The notes beneath the pieces were generated by a model. That model made no database searches. It saw only the letters and a list, made by a program, of their open reading frames with translations, and was not told the origin of the DNA. DNA of 16,391 nucleotides from an uncultured Lachnospiraceae bacterium (GTDB taxonomy: Bacteria > Bacillota > Clostridia > Lachnospirales > Lachnospiraceae): the NCBI GenBank assembly GCA_937950565.1, contig CALFCS010000156.1, forward strand, positions 1 to 16,391, given 5' to 3'. Both the position numbers and the translations under genes were made by a program. Positions 1-5,873 of this stretch are shown one piece after another. Position 1 is the first letter of the stretch. The number at the start of each line of letters is the position of its first letter.

Positions 1-64
1 TGAACACTTGGCGAGGTATTTCACGAGCCTAGTGAGAACATATGCCTTTATGGTAGAATATAAA
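1..64 (+). promoter_or_regulatory. Dispersed promoter-like repeat, copy 1, upstream of the shikimate-kinase-like gene
   Basis: This copy matches the two tandem copies at 5717-5846 at the same length, with about seven substitutions over 59 aligned bases. It carries an imperfect dyad (arms 5-12 CACTTGGC and 27-34 GCCTAGTG, 7 of 8 pairs). The dyad runs into a -35-like GTGAGA at 32-37. A 16-bp spacer then leads to an extended -10, TGG followed by TAGAAT at 54-59. Transcription would start near 66, giving a leader of about 28 nt. The element may extend left of the window. Promoter function is inferred from the boxes and from its position directly before a gene in both places. Confidence 0.7.
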
Positions 65-93
65 CGAATATACGAAAAAGGGGAGTAATATAG

Positions 94-591
94 ATGAGAA
101 ACATTGTATTAATTGGGATGCCGGCGGTGGGGAAAAGTACCGTGGGTGTTGTTGTAGCCAAACGTCTGGGGTATAAGTTTGTGGACACAGATATATTAAT
201 ACAAGAAGCGGAAGGTAAACTTTTGAAGGAAATTATTGCGGAAAAGGGAACGGAAGGATTTCTGGAAGTTGAAGACCGCATCAATGCACAGGTTGAAGTG
301 GAGAATACGGTGATTGCACCGGGCGGGAGTGTTGTTTATTGTGAAAACGCAATGGAACATTATAAAAAAATCGGAACGGTTGTATATTTGAAAGTATCCT
401 TTGAAACAATAAACAAGAGGCTGAGGAATGCAAAAAGCCGTGGCGTTGTATTAAAAGAAGGGCAGACTTTGAAGGACCTCTACGACGAAAGGGTCCGGTT
501 GTTTGAAACGTATGCAGATATAACTGTGTGTGAAGATGAGCTGGAGCTGGAAGAAACGATAGATAGTGTTATGGAGGCTTTGAGCTGTTAA
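94..591 (+). CDS. Shikimate-kinase-like P-loop kinase with altered substrate-site residues
   Basis: This 165-aa protein has the size and order of motifs of shikimate kinase (AroK/AroL), which phosphorylates shikimate with ATP in the cytoplasm. Residues 8-16 form a Walker A loop (GMPAVGKST), residues 31-33 are the DTD motif, and a C-terminal segment (about 126-143, LKDLYDERVRLFETYAD) resembles the lid-to-adenine region. Several substrate-contact motifs differ from the family norm. The usual Phe-Arg pair after the GE-like segment is Phe56-Leu57, the GGG loop reads PGGS at 76-79, and the RPL lid motif reads RGV at 116-118. It may therefore act on something else, or be a divergent AroK. No other aromatic-pathway gene is nearby. 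The ATG at 94 follows AGGGGAG at 79-85 with 8-bp spacing. The promoter repeat at 1-64 lies just upstream. The fold assignment is firm; the substrate is uncertain. Confidence 0.8.
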   Translation: MRNIVLIGMPAVGKSTVGVVVAKRLGYKFVDTDILIQEAEGKLLKEIIAEKGTEGFLEVEDRINAQVEVENTVIAPGGSVVYCENAMEHYKKIGTVVYLKVSFETINKRLRNAKSRGVVLKEGQTLKDLYDERVRLFETYADITVCEDELELEETIDSVMEALSC

Positions 592-592
592 T

Positions 593-786
593 GTAATATA
601 GAAACAAAACCCGTAACAGTTCAGTCACGCCCATTCGCAAAGGCCGCTGCGCGGCTTTCTCGCTGCTACGCAGCTAACTTTGCTCATAAACGGGCGCTCA
701 GCCCATAGCGGCACTTGTGTGTTCATTCATGCGAGCATGATTCACACACTGCATGTGCTATGGCTGAACTGTTAACAAAATATTAC
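593..786. repeat. Multi-branched palindromic intergenic element
   Basis: Nested inverted repeats fill almost the entire spacer. The outermost pair is GTAATAT (593-599) with ATATTAC (780-786), and the next is TAACAGTTCAG (614-624) with CTGAACTGTTA (764-774). Inside, one arm pairs 628-632 with 692-696 and 637-642 with 678-683, and carries two small hairpins (GCCGC-TGC-GCGGC at 643-655 and GCTGC-TAC-GCAGC at 662-674). The second arm pairs 699-709 with 757-766 (one bulged C) and 717-722 with 744-749, and is capped by TCATG-CGAG-CATGA at 727-740. No protein or U-tract follows. It is more GC-rich than its AT-rich flanks. It resembles a REP/MITE-type dispersed palindrome or a structured RNA; I cannot name a family. 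Confidence 0.75.
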
Positions 787-790
787 GCAC

Positions 791-810
791 TTGTAAAAAA
801 TGTTTTACAA
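791..810. promoter_or_regulatory. Perfect dyad overlapping the murA promoter -35
   Basis: TTGTAAAA and TTTTACAA form a perfect 8-bp inverted repeat around a 4-bp centre (AATG). The right arm contains the -35 box of the murA promoter, so a bound dimeric regulator would block RNA polymerase. It resembles a GlnR-type site but is one base too long in the spacer. The regulator is unknown. The dyad is directly visible; its role is inferred. Confidence 0.5.
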
Positions 811-831
811 ATAGAATATTTATGATATACT
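804..831 (+). promoter_or_regulatory. murA promoter (extended -10)
   Basis: TTTACA at 804-809 (5 of 6 to the SigA -35) is separated by 16 bp from TATACT at 826-831 (5 of 6). TG at 823-824 makes an extended -10. The start would be near 838, where a small dyad (TGGC-ATATAC-GCCA, 838-851) begins. This gives murA a leader of about 84 nt. Confidence 0.7.
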
Positions 832-921
832 ATGAAATGGCATATACGCCAGGGAGATTTAAAGGGAAGTATAAATACAGGGAACTCAAAGTTATAGAAT
901 GGAACAGTATTGAGGTGTAGT

Positions 922-2214
922 ATGGAGCAATATATTATAAAAGGGGGGCATCCGCTTGTAGGGGAAGTTGAGATAGGCGGTGCGAAAAATGCGGCATTGG
1001 CGATTTTAGCGGCAGCGATTATGACAGATGAAACTGTTCGTATAGATAATATTCCGGATGTAAATGATATTAATGTATTATTGGATGCAATTCAGGGGAT
1101 AGGTGCATCTGTGCATCGAATTGACCGTCATACGGTACAGATTAATGGAAGAGACGTTAAGGATCTGAGTATTGAATATGATTATATTAAGAAAATCAGG
1201 GCGTCTTATTACCTGTTAGGCGCGTTGCTTGGAAAGTATAAGCATGCAGAGGTTGCGCTTCCGGGTGGATGTAATATCGGAAGCCGGCCGATTGACCAGC
1301 ATCTGAAGGGTTTTCGTGCCCTGGGCGCGGATGTGGAGATTGAGCATGGTAAGATTATTGCGGAGGCGTCGAATCTTGTCGGAAAGCATATTTATTTTGA
1401 TGTTGTAAGCGTCGGAGCGACGATTAATGTTATGATGGCGGCTACGATGGCCGAGGGTCTCACGATTATGGAAAATGTGGCGAAAGAGCCGCATGTTGTT
1501 GACGTTGCCAATTTCCTGAACAGTATGGGGGCTAATATCAGAGGAGCCGGAACGGATGTGATTAAGATTCGTGGTGTCCACAGGTTGCACAGAACGGAAT
1601 ATTCTGTTATTCCGGATCAGATTGAAGCGGGAACATTTATGTTTGCAGCGGCGGCAACAAGGGGAGATGTTACGGTGATGAATGTCATTCCGAAGCATCT
1701 GGAAGCTACGATTGCAAAGCTTTTGGAAATCGGCTGTGAGGTTGAAGAGTTTGATGATGCAGTTCGTGTCGTATCGAAAGGGAACTTAAGGAGTACACAT
1801 GTAAAGACGCTTCCTTATCCGGGATTTCCGACAGATATGCAGCCACAGATTGGTGTGACGCTGGCTTTATGCTCGGGGACAAGTACGATTACAGAAAGTA
1901 TATTTGAAAATCGTTTTAAATATTTGGATGAGCTTGCAAGGATGGGTGCAAATATTAAGATTGACGGTAATTCTGCGACCATCGAGGGTGTTTCAAGATT
2001 GTCAGGGGCGAGAGTGAGCGCTCCGGATCTCCGCGCAGGGGCAGCGCTCTGCATTGCGGGTCTTGCTACAGATGGTATCACAATTATTGATGACATTGTA
2101 TATATTCAGAGAGGATATGAGCGTTTCGAGGAGAAGCTGCGAGGAATCGGAGCGATTATGGAACGTGTATCCACAGAAAAAGAGATTCAGAAGTTTAAGC
2201 TGAAGGTAAGTTAA
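922..2214 (+). CDS. murA: UDP-N-acetylglucosamine 1-carboxyvinyltransferase MurA
   Basis: This cytoplasmic enzyme transfers enolpyruvate from PEP to UDP-GlcNAc, the first committed step of peptidoglycan synthesis. The 430-aa product has the full length of the EPSP-synthase/MurA fold. It starts with the typical MEQYIIKGG strand, has Lys22-Asn23 in the GGAKNAAL motif, and carries the active-site Cys117 in PGGCNIGSRPIDQHL, the fosfomycin-sensitive form. The C-terminal IQRGYERFEEKL segment also fits. I chose ATG at 922 because GAGGTG at 912-917 provides a ribosome-binding site just before it. An in-frame TTG at 910 would place that site inside the gene and add four residues not usual for MurA. 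The gene is monocistronic, with its own promoter (804-831) and terminator (2233-2280). Firmicutes often have two MurA paralogues, and I cannot tell which one this is. Confidence 0.95.
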   Translation: MEQYIIKGGHPLVGEVEIGGAKNAALAILAAAIMTDETVRIDNIPDVNDINVLLDAIQGIGASVHRIDRHTVQINGRDVKDLSIEYDYIKKIRASYYLLGALLGKYKHAEVALPGGCNIGSRPIDQHLKGFRALGADVEIEHGKIIAEASNLVGKHIYFDVVSVGATINVMMAATMAEGLTIMENVAKEPHVVDVANFLNSMGANIRGAGTDVIKIRGVHRLHRTEYSVIPDQIEAGTFMFAAAATRGDVTVMNVIPKHLEATIAKLLEIGCEVEEFDDAVRVVSKGNLRSTHVKTLPYPGFPTDMQPQIGVTLALCSGTSTITESIFENRFKYLDELARMGANIKIDGNSATIEGVSRLSGARVSAPDLRAGAALCIAGLATDGITIIDDIVYIQRGYERFEEKLRGIGAIMERVSTEKEIQKFKLKVS

Positions 2215-2232
2215 AAGAAGATGGAGTATAAG

Positions 2233-2280
2233 AAAAAAGGAAAGGGAATAGTTCCAAGATGGGAGCTGTTTCCTTTTTTT
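2233..2280 (+). terminator. Rho-independent terminator of murA
   Basis: An A-rich arm (AAAAAAGGAAA) pairs with TTTCCTTTTTTT. An inner stem, TAGTTCC with GGAGCTG (two G-T pairs), forms around a short loop. The hairpin ends in a run of seven T, 19 bases after the murA stop codon. Confidence 0.85.
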
Positions 2281-2284
2281 CTGG

Positions 2285-2342
2285 CTTACATGGGATATAT
2301 ATCCTATATTATAATTGTAAAAGTAAAAAATTATAATTTTTT
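2285..2342 (+). promoter_or_regulatory. AT-rich promoter region of the first GH43 gene with two palindromes
   Basis: This region contains TATAAT at 2310-2315, with a weak CTTACA at 2285-2290 at 19-bp spacing. A second TATAAT lies at 2332-2337. A perfect palindrome, GGATATATATCC (2293-2304), sits between the -35 and -10. A second, 18-bp perfect AT palindrome spans 2325-2342. The poor -35 spacing and the operator-like palindrome suggest regulated expression, but no regulator can be named. Which -10 is used is not decided by the sequence. Confidence 0.4.
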
Positions 2343-2439
2343 CGGAGAAAATAACATTGAATGTCAGAAGGATAATTTAGTAGAATAAATTTAGGGAAAA
2401 TGGTGCAGGTAAGCATAAGAATGTAAGGAGTGAAGGAAA

Positions 2440-5400
2440 ATGAAAAAGAATTTTATGAAACAATTGTTGTCGGCTCTGCTGTTTGTTTTAGTCGGACTGT
2501 CATTTACCGGCGGCATGGGAACAGTAAGTGCGGCCGGCGTGGGCTATGTAGATCCCTGGGGGGATAATGGTGATGGTACCTATACCAATCCGGTGCTTCC
2601 TTCCGATTATTCTGACCCGGATTGTATCCGGGTGGGCGATGATTATTATCTGGTCACATCCACGTTTACCAGTTCACCGGGACTTGCAGTTCTGCATTCC
2701 AAGGATTTGGTAAATTGGGAAACTGTCAGTCATGCAATTCCGGATGTTTCTAAATTACATCCAAGCTATAGCTGGGAAGACATGGGGAATTATGGAAAGG
2801 CGGTTTATGCGCCTTCTATCCGATATCATAATAATAAGTTTTATATTTACATCCCAAGCTTTTTGGCAGGTGGTTTATTTGTTGCGACTTCTGAATCCGC
2901 AGAAGGGCCGTGGGAAGTGACAGCCTTGAAGGATAAGAATGGAAATCCGGTGGATCAGCCGATTACAGACCCATGTCCGTTCTGGGATGATGATGGAAAT
3001 GCATATCTGATCTTCAGCGCAGTTGCTGCAAGATCTGACCTGGACAGCGGTTCCACAAAAGGTTATCCAATGATTCTGTGCCAGATGAGTGAAGATGGCA
3101 AACAACTTTTGGATCTGGACGCATCCTCCAATGAAAGCATGGTAGACAGCGGAACTGTTGTTTATAACATAATGAATACAGAAGCGTCCAAAATCTATAA
3201 GAGAAATGATTACTATTATTTATTTAACTGTGACTTTGCAGGGCACAGTCCTAATGGTCCCGGAAGTTATATGAAGCGTTCCAGATATATTTACGGGGAA
3301 CATCCGGACGGAACCCCTGGAACTCCTGGTAATCCCGGACAATATGAGATTCGTTTCCTTGGAAATGATTGTCCGCTTCAGGGTGGCCTGGTAGATACCC
3401 CGGACGGAAAGAACTGGTATTGGATTGCGCAGTTTAATGATGGTGGTTATGGCGCAGCCGGTGGAAGACAGGTACATCTGGTTCCCGTGACATGGGAAAA
3501 TGATTGGCCGGTATGGGGCGATAACGGAGCTATGGTCTGGACTGCAGAAAAACCAATTCAGGGCCATGAAGTGAAGTCCTTCCAGGAAAGTGATGATTTT
3601 GAAGATGATGAGCTCTCTCTTAACTGGCAGTGGAATCATGAGCCACGCGCAGATATGTGGAGCCTGACTGAAAATCCTGGTCATTTAAGACTGCATGCGT
3701 ACAAACCATTACGTTCCTCTGAGTTCTTTACAGCGGGCAATACAATTTTCCAGAGATATATCAGAGCGAATTCTGTACAGGCGACATATAAGCTGGATAT
3801 TAGCGGCATGGTGGACGGCCAAAAGGCTGGTATGGTTCATTTTAATGGCGGCGGCGAGTATTACAGTATCGGTGTTGTACAGGATGCAGACAGAAGATAC
3901 ATTCAGCTCGATTTGAATAGAAACAGAACAGATGGAATTGAACTTAAGGATTCCGAGACTGATATCTGGTTTACCTCTCTGACCGATGAAAACATGGTAA
4001 ATCAGTACTACTATAGCTTGGATGGTGTAGAATATATTCCATTTGGCGAGTCTTTTAATGTGCGGTTCTCTGGATACCGCGGCGACCAGATCGGTGTTTA
4101 TAATTATAACGACAAGGCAGAAGACGGATATATTGATATTGATGAATTTCATTATGCATACAGCGGCCCTGCAGAAAAGGATGTCTGCAGATTGTCCGGA
4201 AACAAGGTAGAGGTAGAAGGCGACTGGACAGAGCCTGTTTATCTGGAGCTCCTTCAGGCGGATGGTTATGGTAAGAATAAGGATATTACAGATAAAGCCG
4301 ATTTCTATGTCGCTGATGAAGATATTCTTGAAGTCGATGATAAAGGTAAGATTATCCCGAAAAAAGCGGGAAATACGCTGGTAACGGTTCTTTATAAGGG
4401 GAAAGGATATTTGACGAGAGTATCAGTTGCACCGGAAACAGAACCGGTAACAGATGAAAACATTGTTGTTTATTACAAATTCGATGAAGAGGATACGGAC
4501 GTAGTAAAAGATTATAGTGGAAAGGGCTTTGATGGCGCTTATATCCGAAATACAACATGGGCGGAAGGCATTGATGGCGGCGCTGTGAAGCTGTCCGGCG
4601 GCGGACGTGGTTCTTCTACAGCAAATTATGTACAGATTCCGAATTCGTTTATGGCAGATCTGAAAGATATCACCGTGAATATGTGGGTAAAATGGGACGG
4701 CGGAGAAGTAAACCAGTGGCTGTTGGCGCTTGGCGGAAACAAAACATATGGGGATAATAAGACCAGTATGTTTTTAACACCGCGAAATGGTTCCGGCCGT
4801 CTGTATACTGCAATTACAAACGATATGTACAATGCAGAACAGGGTGCGGCTACGGAACCACTGGAGTCCGGCACCTGGAAGATGGTAACTATCTCTTTGA
4901 ATTCTGCAGCGAAGACGCTTAGGATGTATGTAGATGGCGAACTGGCCGCTTCAAGGTCGGATGTGACCTTAACGGTGAAGGATATTTATGAGCCGGCAAA
5001 TGATTATGCAGGTTATATTGGCAAATCCTATTATGCAGATGACGCATATTTAGGCGGGGCGATTGATGAATTCCGTATTTACAATTGTCCGATGACAAAG
5101 CAGAATGTGAAATCTCTGTATAATTCTTATTTTGACGAGCCAGATGTTCCGGATGTTCCGGATGTTCCAGACGTTCCGGACCTTCCGTATGAAGACGTGG
5201 CAGAGACGGACTGGTTCTATAATGAAGTGGCTTATAATTATGAGAAAGGCTTAATGACCGGTATGGACCCGACGCATTTCGGACCATATAATAAGCTCGC
5301 CCGTGCACAGTTTGCACTCATTCTTTATCGTATGGAAGGATCACCTTCTTGTGAAACAACAAAAACTTTTCAGGATGTTGCCGGTGATGAGTGGTATGGG

Positions 5401-5724
5401 CCGGCAATCCTCTGGGCGGCAGAAGCAGGTATCGTGAATGGTTACGAAAATGGTTATTTTGGCCCGGCGGACGATATTACAAGAGAACAGATGGCGGTCA
5501 TGATGTACCGCTATGCGAAGTATCTGAAAAAAGATACAACCACAAGGGCTGACTATTCGGAATTTGAGGATGCGGCAAACGTAACTGGGTTTGCACACGA
5601 AGCAATGCAGTGGGCTTATGGTATGGGTATTATCAAAGGTAAGGATGAAGGAACCATCATTGATCCTCAGGGTACTGCATCACGTGCAGAAACAGCGATA
5701 ATCATTCAGAGATTCATGGAATAA
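2440..5724 (+). CDS. Secreted, SLH-anchored GH43 glycoside hydrolase (beta-xylosidase / alpha-L-arabinofuranosidase type)
   Basis: This 1094-aa surface enzyme likely removes xylose or arabinose from plant polysaccharides. A signal peptide ends near residue 32 (VSA-AG). The GH43 five-bladed propeller spans about 47-370, with base Asp59 (YSDPD), pKa modulator Asp177 (TDPCPFWDDDG) and acid Glu248 (NTEASKIYKR). A GH43 C2 beta-sandwich follows (about 384-577), typical of beta-xylosidase-like subfamilies. Next come a Big_2-like domain (about 580-668), a LamG/concanavalin-like module (about 674-897), a VPD repeat linker (901-916) and three SLH repeats (about 917-1094; ARAQ, TREQ and SRAE motifs). 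SLH repeats bind secondary cell-wall polymers. The ATG at 2440 follows AAGGAG at 2425-2430. The SLH part is almost identical in DNA to that of the next gene. The family is firm; exact substrate and subfamily are not. Confidence 0.92.
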   Translation: MKKNFMKQLLSALLFVLVGLSFTGGMGTVSAAGVGYVDPWGDNGDGTYTNPVLPSDYSDPDCIRVGDDYYLVTSTFTSSPGLAVLHSKDLVNWETVSHAIPDVSKLHPSYSWEDMGNYGKAVYAPSIRYHNNKFYIYIPSFLAGGLFVATSESAEGPWEVTALKDKNGNPVDQPITDPCPFWDDDGNAYLIFSAVAARSDLDSGSTKGYPMILCQMSEDGKQLLDLDASSNESMVDSGTVVYNIMNTEASKIYKRNDYYYLFNCDFAGHSPNGPGSYMKRSRYIYGEHPDGTPGTPGNPGQYEIRFLGNDCPLQGGLVDTPDGKNWYWIAQFNDGGYGAAGGRQVHLVPVTWENDWPVWGDNGAMVWTAEKPIQGHEVKSFQESDDFEDDELSLNWQWNHEPRADMWSLTENPGHLRLHAYKPLRSSEFFTAGNTIFQRYIRANSVQATYKLDISGMVDGQKAGMVHFNGGGEYYSIGVVQDADRRYIQLDLNRNRTDGIELKDSETDIWFTSLTDENMVNQYYYSLDGVEYIPFGESFNVRFSGYRGDQIGVYNYNDKAEDGYIDIDEFHYAYSGPAEKDVCRLSGNKVEVEGDWTEPVYLELLQADGYGKNKDITDKADFYVADEDILEVDDKGKIIPKKAGNTLVTVLYKGKGYLTRVSVAPETEPVTDENIVVYYKFDEEDTDVVKDYSGKGFDGAYIRNTTWAEGIDGGAVKLSGGGRGSSTANYVQIPNSFMADLKDITVNMWVKWDGGEVNQWLLALGGNKTYGDNKTSMFLTPRNGSGRLYTAITNDMYNAEQGAATEPLESGTWKMVTISLNSAAKTLRMYVDGELAASRSDVTLTVKDIYEPANDYAGYIGKSYYADDAYLGGAIDEFRIYNCPMTKQNVKSLYNSYFDEPDVPDVPDVPDVPDLPYEDVAETDWFYNEVAYNYEKGLMTGMDPTHFGPYNKLARAQFALILYRMEGSPSCETTKTFQDVAGDEWYGPAILWAAEAGIVNGYENGYFGPADDITREQMAVMMYRYAKYLKKDTTTRADYSEFEDAANVTGFAHEAMQWAYGMGIIKGKDEGTIIDPQGTASRAETAIIIQRFME
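5140..5187 (+). repeat. 9-bp tandem repeat encoding a Val-Pro-Asp linker
   Basis: About five units of the GATGTTCCG type encode a P-D-V-P-D-V linker between the LamG and SLH modules. Later units differ by single bases (CCA, GAC, CTT). The neighbouring GH43 gene lacks this linker. Such in-frame repeats can change length by slippage without breaking the frame. Confidence 0.8.
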
Positions 5725-5725
5725 T
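5209..5725 (+). repeat. SLH cassette, copy 1 (517 bp)
   Basis: This stretch covers nearly the whole triple-SLH region and the stop codon of the first GH43 gene. It aligns without gaps to 8289-8805 (offset 3080). By eye only two bases differ (5238 T versus C, 5715 C versus T), and both changes are silent. Upstream of 5209 the two genes diverge quickly, and just after the stop they diverge at 5726 versus 8806. The sharp borders point to recent duplication or gene conversion. Confidence 0.93.
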
Positions 5726-5836
5726 GTGAACACTTGGCGAGGTATCACACGAGCCTAGTGAGAACATATACCCTTGTGGAATAATGTGAACACTTGGTGA
5801 GGTATCACACGAGCCTGGTGAGAACATATACCCTTG
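5717..5836 (+). repeat. Two tandem 60-bp copies of the promoter-like repeat
   Basis: Units run 5717-5776 and 5777-5836 and differ at two bases (5738 C / 5798 T and 5757 A / 5817 G). Each starts with TGGAATAATGTGAACAC; in the first unit these bases include the last Glu codon and the TAA of the upstream gene. Each unit contains the dyad CACTTGGC / GCCTAGTG (5731-5738 and 5753-5760 in unit 1). Both substitutions in unit 2 turn Watson-Crick pairs of that dyad into G-T pairs. The array continues into TGGTATAATATAAA, the -10 of the next gene. The same element occurs once at 1-64. Confidence 0.92.
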
Positions 5837-5845
5837 TGGTATAAT
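5818..5845 (+). promoter_or_regulatory. Promoter of the second GH43 gene, at the 3' end of the repeat array
   Basis: GTGAGA at 5818-5823 (4 of 6 to the -35) is followed after 16 bp by a perfect TATAAT at 5840-5845, preceded by TG as an extended -10. The geometry matches the copy at 1-64. In unit 1 the matching box is AATAAT (5780-5785), so the upstream copy is probably a weaker promoter. The leader would be only about 20 nt. Confidence 0.65.
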
Positions 5846-5873
5846 ATAAAATTATTTAAGGAGGAAGAGGTGT

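Noticed and set aside
593..786. A known riboswitch, or a terminator of the upstream gene
   Set aside because: No conserved riboswitch core that I recognise is present, and no hairpin in it is followed by a T-run. The symmetry spans the whole spacer instead.
791..810. GlnR/TnrA operator at the murA promoter
   Set aside because: The TGTNA and TNACA halves are present, but the spacer is 8 bases instead of 7, and murA is not an expected nitrogen-control target.
910..921. TTG start for murA at 910
   Set aside because: It would use no ribosome-binding site and would place GAGGTG inside the gene. The ATG at 922 gives the family-typical N-terminus.
1216..1698. Minus-strand open frame of 160 codons inside murA
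   Set aside because: It is antisense to a fully conserved enzyme, is rich in Arg, His and Asn in an unnatural mix, and has no ribosome-binding site or recognisable domain.
5717..5836. CRISPR-like direct repeats
   Set aside because: The units are directly adjacent with no spacers, and the same unit occurs alone at 1-64 as a promoter.
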